Part shown: positions 34,201-43,500 of the stretch, piece by piece
Numbering within the stretch: position 1 is the first letter of the stretch
Layout of the letters: each line of letters opens with the position of its first letter
Assembly (NCBI GenBank): GCA_905250075.1
Contig: CAJNOP010000139.1
Location: 62,001 to 126,000, forward strand
Direction: 5' to 3'
Source: Rotaria sp. Silwood1
Lineage: Eukaryota; Rotifera; Eurotatoria; Philodinida; Philodinidae
Length of the DNA stretch: 64,000 nucleotides
The notes under the pieces: model-generated
Told to the model about the DNA's origin: nothing
What the model saw: only the letters and a program-made list of their open reading frames with translations
Database searches by the model: none
Made by a program: the position numbers and the translations under genes

Positions 34201-36185
34201 TTCAATTTAAAGTGCACCATTGAATAGAGCATCAAAAACTGCATTACCCACATATATTTTCAAAAAAGACTCCGATATTTCGCAATTGTAAGAAAGCATT
34301 CAAGATTCCTTTTGCGAAAGGACTTGTAAAAAAATCTCTGATTCCCTACCAAAAATGCACATAAATCTTTTTCCAAGGACATCATTACAAAGAGCGCGAA
34401 ATTCTGCACAAGATAGACTATTTTCTTTCTCTCGCAAATCAATCTCAAAAAAGTTGAAAATAGAGTTTCATAAAATGGACAAAGCGATGGCTAATCCTGC
34501 TGGAAAAAGGAGAGAAGTTAGAGAGATTAAAAAAGACATGGTTTCAACTTTTTTGAGATTGATTTGCGAGAAAAAGAAAATAGCCTACCTTGTGCAAAAT
34601 TTCGCACTCTTTCTAATGATGTCCTTGGAAAAAGATTTATGTGCATTTTTGGTAGGGAATCAGAGATTTTTTTACATGTCCTTTGGCAAAAAGAATCTTG
34701 AATGCCTTCTTAGAATTGCGAAATATCGGTAAGTCTTTTTTGAAAATATATGTGGGTAATGCAGTTTTTGATGCTCTATTCAATGGTGCACTTTAAATTG
34801 AATTTCAATGTATTGAAGGGGTGTGGGTGTGGGTGTGGGTGTGGGTGTGGGTGTGGCTGTGGCTGTGGNNNNNNNNNNNNNNNNNNNNNNNNNNNNNNNN
34901 NNNNNNNNNNNNNNNNNNNNNNNNNNNNNNNNNNNNNNNNNNNNNNNNNNNNNNNNNNNNNNNNNNNNTTTTATTCCAGTAGATGCATTTTTCAATGATA
35001 TCATTTACTGGTACATAATAATCGTTATTGTTTTTATGTAATTTTCCTTCTTGAATTGATGTTATATCGGGTTTTTGACCATTTATAACTATTGATAAGT
35101 TTTGGACATCAGAAAGCGGCCAAAGTTCCAGTAAAATTTCATCATGTCCAGCAATAAATATGGCAGTTGGTAGACCAAAATGAATTGCATCTTGAATTCT
35201 AAATAGAACCGCAGAATCATCAGCTGGGGTGTGGGTATGTGTTCGTTCATCTTCACTTAAGCAACACTCGAATCCAGACTCACACCCACACCCACCCACA
35301 CCCACCAACACTCATCCAGGTACCCAGACCCACATCCCACACTCACACTCATACCCACGCCCAGACCCACATCCCACACTCACACCCACACCCACCCACA
35401 TCACCCACACCCCACACCCACACATCCCACACCTACCGCACCCACACCCACACCCCCACACCCTTCTTCTCTCTTCTTTTTCACTTCGGGAGTAATAATT
35501 CATTAACATGTGGAAGTCAACAGTTGCTATTTAACTTGAGAAGATAAGAACTGAAAAAAAGCCATCAAAAGTAATTTTTACTGCAATCATATACGTAAAC
35601 ACCGAATCGTTAGTTGTAGAGCAGCGCCAACAAAAAAATTGCAGTTAAAAGTTTTGAGAATTTACTGATTTACTCTCGAATGTACTGCAAATTTTGTCCG
35701 AAAGACTTTTTAGTTTAATGTTTTTTTAATATTTAATATGTATCTATTCAATTTTTAATAGAAATGATAAAGAAACTTGTGTATGGGATCGAAAAAAAAT
35801 ATTGTAAAAGACATGTTATAGAAAAGCATAAGCTATAAGATTAGTTTCTTTATTAATTTTTAGTATACATTCATTTAGTTTGTACGTCTTGATATAGAAA
35901 CAATTAAAAATCTTTTTCATATATTTATATGTATTATAAATAACAAAAAATGTTAATATTTATTTATTTCATAGACATATCGTGTTCAACTTATTGAAAA
36001 AGTAATGAATAAAGATCGATTAAAAAAAGCCAGATAAAATAATTGTCATTGGTATTTGTAAATGTGGAAGTATAAATGATGTAAAGTTTCTAATAAAAGG
36101 AGAAAAGCAAAACACCGATGAAAAGAATGTGCAAAGTGATAAATATTATATTAGAATGAATCAGGATGAGTGTAGAATAAATTAA
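28267..36185 (+). CDS. Small unrecognised protein with HKQTA..L..LSSDR motif; possible two-exon gene with a 7.5-kb intron
   Basis: Exon 1 from ATG 28267 to 28500 is followed by the donor GTACGT. The encoded acidic start leads to FFKININGIDKFIHKQTAAW and HLSSDRR. An acceptor TTTCATAG ends at 35974, and the exon from 35975 begins TYRVQLIEKVM in the matching phase. That gives LSSDRR-TYRVQ, a natural continuation. The second exon changes frame in an A7 run at about 36023-36029 and then reads DKIIVIGICKCGSINDVKF and on to a stop at 36183-36185. If exon 1 is instead read through, it stops at 28536 after a short basic tail. I do not recognise the family with certainty; the small HK....LS.DR..RV module occurs in uncharacterised animal proteins I have seen. 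The interval contains a complete FAD monooxygenase gene, a large hairpin and an assembly gap, so this may be a disrupted gene. Confidence 0.35.
28540..29450. other. AT-rich sequence without a gene
   Basis: No coding signal on either strand, only AT-rich sequence between the small exon and the right satellite arm. Confidence 0.5.
29459..29578 (-). repeat. 10-bp satellite (GAATGGATGG), right copy
   Basis: About 11 units of GGAATGGATG. The shared flank GGGCATTCG..AGGGGGAAAAAACT lies on its right side in reverse complement, so relative to that flank the array is inverted compared with 26003-26150. Confidence 0.85.
29885..29892 (+). promoter_or_regulatory. TATA-like box of the FAD monooxygenase gene
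   Basis: TATATAAA lies about 63 bases before the likely start ATG at 29955, leaving room for a short 5' leader. Confidence 0.35.
29955..32108 (+). CDS. MICAL-like FAD-dependent monooxygenase, intronless, with Cys-rich N-terminus
   Basis: A 717-codon single-exon frame from ATG 29955. The first 60 residues hold Cys pairs (YCQQC and CCRCHKNYE), a plausible zinc-binding knuckle, followed by about 130 low-complexity residues. The flavoprotein core starts at about residue 197 with the dinucleotide-binding motif FLIIGGGPAGLF and the acidic end of the second strand (VRLIEQR). A YNRAVACGLLETE segment sits where MICAL enzymes have their SRNN...LWP loop, and ADIEELMMKILMKMGG matches the MICAL helix (IRQLQLMLLKVAL-like). 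Near residue 622 IIGDSLCSPYYRFGIGLHNA corresponds to the second FAD motif (GDALLEPFWPMGTGI-like). No CH or LIM domain follows. MICALs oxidise actin methionines; whether this enzyme does is unknown. The complete lack of introns next to intron-rich genes is odd. Confidence 0.6.
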   Translation: MSTSLPIYCQQCQTTVLSNNSQLLTQHDNVLPHNYCCRCHKNYEKLSISQQDKINYKKEPTSILFQTINESQTIRKEINNNDQSLLSKNNNFSMTNDNWPGDRIFDKQCSSDYCIKRYDDYLADLMSKSSGLPITSNELPNIAPCNDIVIDHMHTYERCSVQCIANEHVLSCFHSSRFFGSKMSRSLSSIMKPRCPEGKRFLIIGGGPAGLFMAIQCLLRGHAVRLIEQRTVYNRAVACGLLETEKKFFQFIGLPSCFFLRATNDAKNLGVYVADIEELMMKILMKMGGLIYLGCQFEPNRQIISSYSQSKPGIRCWDGLSVDQEIYTDYDVLVYATGNTKSIPLDLFKMKPSRLSSQIFQEFDYLWSSNFKPSFWNNLSAVFRRIFCQKHLCLRTSRRISPSCCSSHDRYRCFSSIKEFLLDTSYDGGAMIVQRLKDKTIYLDDWLQNVKQEHILSLSEHPLLAMVAHIPASVFVSKQPQKQVNNIPVDWIFIPCFVSSESINNNEIHTIQFEGPLPIHYHRNAKQFPVYRFFTSLLQNYLNVSLNENQWHDWCQQDVKFKNYSQRSIRAFPQQFETLLQYRRLNIKRQETGEIIFDYEQSKCSMWGYFKDPINSTQKEFLIIGDSLCSPYYRFGIGLHNATRTTLSYFHSDPNERLRQMLDVEISLVKQIILTLFSQSFSLNINQSDSDFIHLIKSTLQNQFEDNMLLHGNYLHN
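32109..34184. other. AT-rich interval with small palindromic elements
   Basis: No gene. A GC-rich patch at 32978-33170 stands out from its surroundings. A short palindromic element is at 33191-33271. At 33773 a mariner-like end (TACAGGGTGTCCCAAAA) begins, and its inner phrase ATAATTATAAGACCCC recurs at about 33970; I could not find the opposite end. Confidence 0.4.
33191..33271. repeat. Tiny palindromic element (~80 bp)
   Basis: The left end AGTGAACAAATGTTGGATTATA and the inverted right end AGTGAAAAAATATTAGATTATA agree at 19 of 22 positions. The centre is built of GATTATA/TATAATC words, so nearly the whole unit can fold on itself. Confidence 0.5.
34185..34818. mobile_element. Large hairpin element: 275-bp inverted arms around an 82-bp loop
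   Basis: The arm 34185-34459 is repeated in reverse complement at 34543-34818 with few differences. It begins CTTCAATACATTG and the copy ends CAATGTATTGAAG. The loop is about 34460-34542. The same short frame (LVQNFALFxMMSLEKDLCAFL) can be read outward from both arms, simply because they are copies. No transposase. The right arm abuts a telomere-like GTGGGT array and then the assembly gap. Confidence 0.8.
34818..34868 (+). repeat. Telomere-like (GTGTGG)n tract at the gap edge
   Basis: Five perfect GTGTGG(GT) units followed by two CTGTGG variants, running straight into the N gap. TGTGGG is the bdelloid telomere repeat as I remember it. Confidence 0.75.
34869..34968. other. Assembly gap of 100 N
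   Basis: Exactly 100 N, the usual placeholder for a gap of unknown size. The distance across it and the link between both sides are therefore not certain. Confidence 0.99.
34969..35225 (-). CDS. Orphan coding fragment, interrupted by the gap
   Basis: On the minus strand an exon-like frame of 85 residues starts after an acceptor at 35226-35227 (CACCCCAG) with ADDSAVLFRIQDAIHFGLP and continues through IFIAGHDEILLELWPL to EKCIYWNK, where the N gap begins. The composition is protein-like and there is no stop. I do not recognise the family. Its upstream side is a long CACCCA tract, so any earlier exon lies beyond 35470 or is lost. Confidence 0.4.
35226..35465. repeat. Telomere-like CACCCA tract, imperfect hairpin
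   Basis: A short GGGGTGTGGGTATGTG run (35226-35242) is followed, after about 35 bp, by about 180 bp of CACCCA, CACACCCA and CCCACACTCA words. The two halves are complementary in part. Confidence 0.75.
35466..35974. other. No gene seen
   Basis: AT-rich sequence. No frame or splice-linked exon recognised before the small exon at 35975. Confidence 0.4.
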
Positions 36186-36259
36186 AAACATGATCCACAT
36201 TCTCAAGTTTAATTTCATCGATTTATTTCATATTTTTAAAAGTATTTTGCATATAACTA

Positions 36260-38650
36260 TTAATTATTGTTTCTACGATATAGACAAACATCATCGTCCA
36301 CTTGTTCGACTTGTAAATAACGTTCACCTCGTATATCTACCCAATATTTGTTGATAGATGATTGACGTTTAGATATTGATATCTCACTTTCAATATCAAG
36401 TACAATACGTGCTCGTTCTAAATGCCTTTTATATTTATTATAATAATAGAAAAAAGAAAAGATGAAAAATCAATAAAACAAACCATAATTGTGTTGCACT
36501 TCTTTTCACATCTGTATATGTATCATCCATCATAGCAATTAGTAAATTTAATAAAAGAATAGTAATAATTACAACATACAATACCAATAAAAAAGTACCA
36601 ATACATAAATGTTGTTCTTCAATAAAATATTCTAAATTAAAGTCTTCTATTAAACCTAAAAAACATTGTTTGATACTTAACAAATAACCTTGTAAACCTA
36701 TAATTTATTTAAATATCAATTATTTATATAGAATAGTATATCATTGAAAATTTACCATTTCTATTAAATAAAACAAAATATGATTGTGAGAAACCAGCAA
36801 GAAAAATTAGATATATAATACAAAAACGAAGAACATCATTAAATAAAATTTTATAAATCATAATGACCAATGGTCCAGTAAATTCAAATGGCATTATGAA
36901 AAAAAACATATAAAGCCATCCAAGAAAACAAGCAAAAGCATGAATAACATTTTCATATGGTATTTTAAATAGACGAAGAAATTGAACAATTAAAATACAT
37001 AAACTAAATGAACATGATAAAAGATGTTCAAGAAAAACTGGTCCCTGAAAATCAAAAATAATTCATTGAAATTTGAAGAATTTATCACTTACTGTGCTAT
37101 GCACATAGTTTTCCCAACCCAGATCATATATATCTTTTATCTCACATGCACCTTTGAATAAAGCACCTGATATTACAATTATATATCCAATTATATAAGC
37201 TATTCGACAAGGCATATTTGAATCTTTATTATAAGTTGTTCTTGTTTTATTATTTATATCTATCATCTAAAATTATCTTTCATAATTTAACATAAAAAAT
37301 TTTACTAAATTACCATTTCTGTTCGTGTTTGTTCTAGTATTGTTGTAGCAAGAAAAATGAGAAGATAAATAAATGTAAAGAAAAATCGTCGAATAAGTAT
37401 TCGATAAGCAAAATAACTCCATTTTTTGTCGATTAATGATATTATAATTGGATTTACTAATTTTGAATCATTATTTTTTATCATTATTTCAAGTACACAT
37501 AGAGAATGTTTTTTATTCTAAATAAAAGTAATATGAATGAAACAATCAATATAAATTGATTTCATTATACCTGTTCTTGAATATCAACATCAAGTTGATC
37601 GAGAGGATGTAATAAACATGAAACATTACCAAAAGACCATTGTATTTTTTTACGTTCATCAAGTAACCATGATAATGTTTCAGATCGACCTATATCAGCT
37701 GCTAGAGTAAGTGGTGTCAAATTATCATTATTTAAACGATTCCATAAATTTACAGGTTGTTTTACCAATGTTGAGTTTTCAACTATTCTATTCTTATTAA
37801 AAGTTTGCTGTTCAATCCAATATGATTTAAATTTGGTATAAATATCATGTGAGTTACGAATAACAAGCATATGTAAAATAGTAATTACCATTACTGTCCG
37901 TCTAGATGTAAATAAGAAGAGAGTAAGTTAGAATTTTCTCACACTTTATTTCTTTTTCTACTGACTACATTCATATCAGCACCATGTTGAAGTAAAATTT
38001 TAGCAATATTCCATTGATTAGTACAACATGCAAATGCTAATGGAGTTTCACCATAATAAGTTGGTTGACCTCTAAAAATGTATTGATGTAATAAATGATA
38101 GAAGAAAAGTACATTACATTTTAAAGAAGTCACCAGTAGCAGTGGCTGTTAATAGTTGTTGTCGATTACTTTCTGAATGAATATCACTAAGTAACCATTT
38201 AACCATATCTAGATTACGTTTGACAATAGCAATATGAAGAATATTTTCACCATAATATTTCTAAATAATTTCTATGACTTTTATCTAAATTAAAATCGAA
38301 TACATTTCTCTATTTACTGGTTTATTATAAATTTGCGTCATGATCGTTGGAAATCGTCTAATAAGATTTCGAGCAATTTTCAAATGTTTATCTGTTCCAC
38401 ATAGAAATAACATATGAATGGGACAATCACCGACGGCACCTCTTGACATTATAACATTTAGATCAGCATCGATCAAACGATTTATTGCATCCTTATCTGC
38501 ATTGAATACGGCAGTCCATATTGTATTATCTTTGTACATAAGTTCAGTTTGTTGTTCCACTTCTTCATTTTTCATATTGACATTGAAAATCATTGCCGTC
38601 AAGTTCATATTATCATAAATTTTTGTTTTTCTCAAAAGAACATTATACAT
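36260..38650 (-). CDS. TRPV-family cation channel (nine exons; one apparent frameshift)
   Basis: Exons in gene order: 38318-38650 (ATG 38650), 38118-38260, 37945-38071, 37571-37901, 37314-37517, 37093-37266, 36756-37044, 36484-36697, 36260-36425; introns are 40-60 bp. The ankyrin region shows family signatures: YYGENILHIAIVKRNLDMV and YYGETPLAFACCTNQ. Transmembrane helices follow: S1 in the 37314 exon, S2 in 37093, S3-S5 in 36756 (GPLVIMIYKILFNDVLRFC and IFLAGFSQSYF), and S6 in 36484 (ILLLNLLIAMMDDTY). The C-terminus is short (RARIVLDIESE...). These features fit the invertebrate Nanchung/OCR or TRPV5/6 side of the TRPV family, a plasma-membrane calcium-permeable channel. In exon 37571-37901 the DxNGNT/ILHMLV motif is split between frames by one extra base near 37883. 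Confidence 0.85.
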
Positions 38651-41018
38651 TCTAGATTATTATCTACAAGTAAATATGTATGAAAGTTAATTAGATTATA
38701 TTTATGTACTGAAGAAAAAATGAAAGGCTGTTATAATTGCAAATAAATTTGTTATTTTGATGTGTTTTAAAATTACAACAAAAGATTATAAATAGAGATT
38801 ATTTACTCGTAAACAACTCAGTTCGGAAAATTAGATTTTCTAGAACATACATCAATCTTCATAGTCAAATATTCACATATTGTTTTTTTTTTCGGATTTC
38901 TTCTAAAAATTACTATCAGAGAACTTTTCATTGTACAACAAAGAGAAAATACTTTCAAAAACAATCATATTTTAAAACTTGATATATGACATTAACTATA
39001 TTTGTTTTTTTATAATTCACGAGCAGCATTTATATCATAATCACTGATGATTCTTAAAATTTTCTTGATAGAAATTCCATTTATTAAAATGATTAATAAA
39101 GTTAATTAAATACAGAACGGAATTTATACTTAAGAAACATCATTTTATTACATATTAATAATATTTTCTGAAATTAAAATTAATAGAATAATTTATCAAA
39201 AAAAGAAGTTTTGATAGTTGTAAGTTCGAAATAGCTTATTTATTTTCATTAACCTGGGCAATACCCGTTATGAGTATGAAAGGGTCTTACAGCTCTACTT
39301 ACTTTGTGGAAAAATTGATTTTTAGAGAAATGCAACATCTAAATAAATTTCAATTTTTTCTTTAAGTGCTTATGATTCTGTTATGTTTGCTACATACTAC
39401 GATATTATCAATAAAATAACTGTAACCAAAGAACGAAAAACATTTTGACTGTACATAGTTCCTTGTTTTTGTGTCAACGATGAGTATGAAGACATGTTAT
39501 GGATAACAGTTGACAGATATACCAATGACTGAGAAAAAAAAAGAGACATGCAATAATTATCGCGAGTTTTTAGATAAAAGTTACATACTTATAAGAGACT
39601 AGATTCAAAAACAAGATATTTACAAATATAAAAAAAGAATAGAGTTGAATAGTTTTTTATTATAATAGAGTTTGTTTGTTTACAAATCGTAAGGCATCAT
39701 TTGAAAGTAAATACATGAAAGAATTAATTGCAAAACAATACATATATGTAATATAATTAACTCTTGTCAATACACTGTTTTTTTTTAATCAAAAGTTTTT
39801 TCAATATCATTAAAGTCGAACCGTTCTTTTCCTTTAGTCATAAATCAAAGACTGTACATTATTTTCCCTATTAGAGTCATAGCTAAAGAACACTTTCATT
39901 TGTAAGTCTATCTGCTTTATTATTTTGGTACTGATATATTTTCTGTATATTGTTTTCATGCGTCTTTTTTCATTAGTTCTTTTTTTAGTAACGTAATAAC
40001 CTCTCATATGAGAATACAAGTTATATCCCATACAGAAACGAGTACGAATTTTTACTCATGCCCTGACATGACCCAAATATATATAGAAGTCATATAACTT
40101 GAAAAATTGATATAATGAGTTTTAATTTGACTTATTAGAAAGAAAAACTTGACCTAATTTAGCTTTCAATTCTGATGTTTTTGGCTCAAACTTCACTTCA
40201 GATCTAATAACAACTTTCCGAAATAGTTTCTTACATTTTCAGAAGACATCATCAAACGAATAGGATGTTCGTTAAAGATTTTTTGAAATCTATTTAAAAA
40301 AACTGAACGATATAAATGAGAAACTTTTAGAACCACCCTCATTCTCATCGGAATATTTTTTTAAAAATTTTTTAGATTGATGATTACATAAATGCTTATA
40401 ACAATGTAAATATAATATAAACTATACCGAACTTATATCAATGGAACAGAAAAAGAAAAAAGATAATGTATGTTGACAATCATTCATCGTTAGAGAAGAA
40501 TTATAGTCATTGCAAGGTCGTACATCTAGCATATTTTGTATCAGTATGATATAATTAATGTAGACATGTGAATTTTATCTTTCAGCTTCAAAGAAACTCA
40601 GTCGACACACGTTATTTATACTATTCATTGGGTTTGATAAATGACAATTTTTTTTATCATTCTAGCAAGATACTACTAGAATAACATTTCAATAATCAGA
40701 TAATATGCCATTGCTCAAGTTATTGGGTATAAAATCAGATAATAAAAGGAAGTAACAATTGACATGATTTATTTTTGTCAAGTATTTCTATTGCTTAACA
40801 TTCATGCATATTAATATAACCCATGAAAAAAAAAATTCGTATAAAAGCGCATTCCAACGCAATCTTTTGGAGAAAAAACGCTGCTTTTGCATTTAAATGA
40901 ATCTTTTTTAATTTATAACACATTTTTTCAACTTAAAATGTCACCCAATATCTGCGTTCAAACATGTTCGATTTGATTCATTGCAGCACATTTTCTTTTT
41001 TATTTCTTTTGCTGACAA
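38651..41018. other. Gene-poor AT-rich region upstream of the TRPV gene
   Basis: No convincing coding sequence or repeat with clear borders. It may contain the promoter and 5' UTR of the TRPV gene near 38651-38850. Confidence 0.5.
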
Positions 41019-42688
41019 CATCCCAGGCGAGCAAAAAAAGGGTAGGACGGACAACATGTCTAGTCTGAAACGTCAGTACTGCCCGTCATGTCTAGTCCAA
41101 AATATTTTGTTTGACAGTCAAGTCTAGTCTATTCCGCATAAAAAAGTCATACTTTGTATCTAGACTAGTCGAAAATTTCTGGAAATCACGTCCAGACTAG
41201 TCTAATGTGTCTTCAACAGTAGTCATGTCTAATATATTGTACACAAAACGACATACTTTAGCGTTTAGAATAGTCCAAAGTTTATAAAAGTCATTCTATG
41301 TCAAGTGAAAAACGTCTTTTTCACCAGTCAAGTCTAGTTTATTTATATTGTCCAGACTCGTCCATAAAATAAAAAAGTCAGAAGGATAGGTGAAGATAGG
41401 TGGATTCGAACGTTCGATCAGACAATATTGAGGACCTGACTAGTCTGAACTATTTTCAATAGTAAGACGAACTAGTGGAAGCGTCATTTGTATTGTTCAT
41501 GACTGGTCCATTTTTGAGAAGGTAGTACTAATTCATATCCAGAATATAGTTTCAACTCTTCAAAATGTCCTGTTTGCTTCGATCTTAATCTCCACACAAC
41601 TCTCTTGGACTGGTTCGTATCAAAACTAGAAAAACACAAAAAACCAGATAGAATTACAAAGCAGCTGTTTACATCTTAGCTGGAGTTACCTATTTATATG
41701 CTATAAAATTTCTGAATTACGAAAGGAATTAAGAATAATTTTATTCGAAAAATAATCTTAATGTTTTTACATGAGAATTACATTTTATTTTTAGCATTAA
41801 TTCTGACAATTTGAATTTAAAGATAGATTTAAATTAAATAATTGTAGTTTATTTTAGAATTGAAATCGAAAAAATTAAACTAAAATAAACATTAATCATT
41901 ATATGAAAAAATATGGTTTTAATTTACATTATTTTAAATTTGTTTCTCAATTTTGATTGTTTTTACAATCCAAAGTAGTTTTTCTGAAATATTGAAGATC
42001 AATATATTTTTTTAAGTTCTGAATTAACTTCATTCAGACTTATTGAAATAATTTTGGGTTTTATGATAAATATTTTTTATTTACATCACAACTAGAAAAA
42101 CTCTGAGTAAAACTGTGTTAAATAACATTTCAGAATGTGTACCGATACATAGAAGTTGATTACTCGATTATATGGTTCAATCAATTAAACGATGGGTAAG
42201 TTACATATTTGCATGCGTGTTCGAATCTAACCTTCTGCTTATATTTCTATAAACTAGACTAGTCCGGACTAAACTACTACATAAGACTATAATTTGTTAC
42301 ATGCAGCGTCACAGACGCCTTTCCTTTTTCGATTTAAAATCTATTTTTCACCGGAATCCGGACTGCATCGCATAGGTAGTCTTTTTTGCAAAAACGACTA
42401 TACATAACAAAATGGCATGATGCCAGTCAGTTACTTAGTCAGGGTGGGGTCTAAAGACTACAAACGATATTCGGACTAGTCATATACTAGAACTTTTTGA
42501 GAAGAAGACTAGATCTGCTGAACATAATGATCCCCAACAATTACATAGACAGGACGGGCACTTTGGACCATCAATGATTTCAGACTAGTCCAGGAGGAGG
42601 ACTTTTTGAGAAAAAGACTAGACCTGACATACAGTCATGACTAGAAAAAAGGCTAGTCTTTTTGCTACTCTTTTGCTCGCCTGGGATG
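41019..42688. mobile_element. Non-autonomous DNA transposon, 1.67 kb, 18-bp TIRs and CTAGTC subterminal repeats
   Basis: Perfect 18-bp inverted ends: CATCCCAGGCGAGCAAAA at 41019-41036 and its reverse complement at 42671-42688. Inside each end, for about 450-500 bp, the words CTAGTC/GACTAG recur at short spacing (41050-41540 and 42240-42665), typical of subterminal transposase-binding repeats. The middle (41540-42240) is plain AT-rich sequence. No transposase frame. A target duplication was not obvious, so the superfamily stays open. Confidence 0.75.
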
Positions 42689-43154
42689 ACTTTTTTTACA
42701 AACGTGCTGAAAAGTATATTTTTCAACTTGATTTCTACGGAAAACCACTTTTTGTTCATAAAATCATCTGCACAGGCATTTCAATTTATGATTTTTCTTT
42801 TAATGTAGCAAAATTATGTTCATCTCAACAGCACAGCGAAATATTCCAGTGATGAGATCAGTTCGTGCTTTTCTGAAACTGAACCAAATCGAACCGATTC
42901 GAAAATCAAGGAGATATAGAAGTTTTAAAATCTTGTTTTTTTTCTAAGAATATTTCTGTAAAAACCGTTATTGAGAACATGCTAAAAACCTCAATAATAA
43001 TTATAAAAATGAGCTAGAAATCTGTCGTAGAAATATTGAAAACATGTGTATTTTCGTTTCAGAACAAAAAGTTTTCAATGATAAAAGACTAGTATATTTT
43101 CAGTGATTAGTCATTTTTTGTTGTCGTTCAAGGTGGATATATATGGGCAAAATC

Positions 43155-43500
43155 ATTTGTTAGCGACGTGACTTCGCAAAATTGAAATGTATATATCTCT
43201 GGACAAAGAGCTTATCTAGAGCTGGTTTTTTATTTTTTCTGCGTGTATTAAGTTGCTCTAAACACCCTGAAAAAATCAGCCCTAGAGACCCTTGTTTGTC
43301 AGAGTTAGGATTAAAAAACCAGCGTTAGCGACGTGACTCAAAAAAGGGTGTGGGTGTGGGTGAGTGTGGGTGTGTGTGGGTGTGTGGCTGTGGCTGTGAG
43401 TGTAGGATGTGAGTGTGTGCGTTGAGAGAAGACTGATACTCAAACCCACACCCACCCCCTGAAAGTCATAGAAAATGTAAGGCATCGAAACAATTTGAAA
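43155..43500. repeat. Direct repeat flanking a telomere-like hairpin
   Basis: GTTAGCGACGTGACT occurs at about 43160 and again at about 43326. TTGAAATGTATATA occurs at about 43184 and 43494. Between the second copies lies a GTGGGT-rich tract (43346-43420) followed by CAAACCCACACCCACCCC (43440-43458), which can pair with it. Confidence 0.6.

Noticed and set aside
34260..34732. Similar short frames in both arms of the hairpin
   Set aside because: They are the same sequence read from the two inverted copies; no start context and no recognisable domain.
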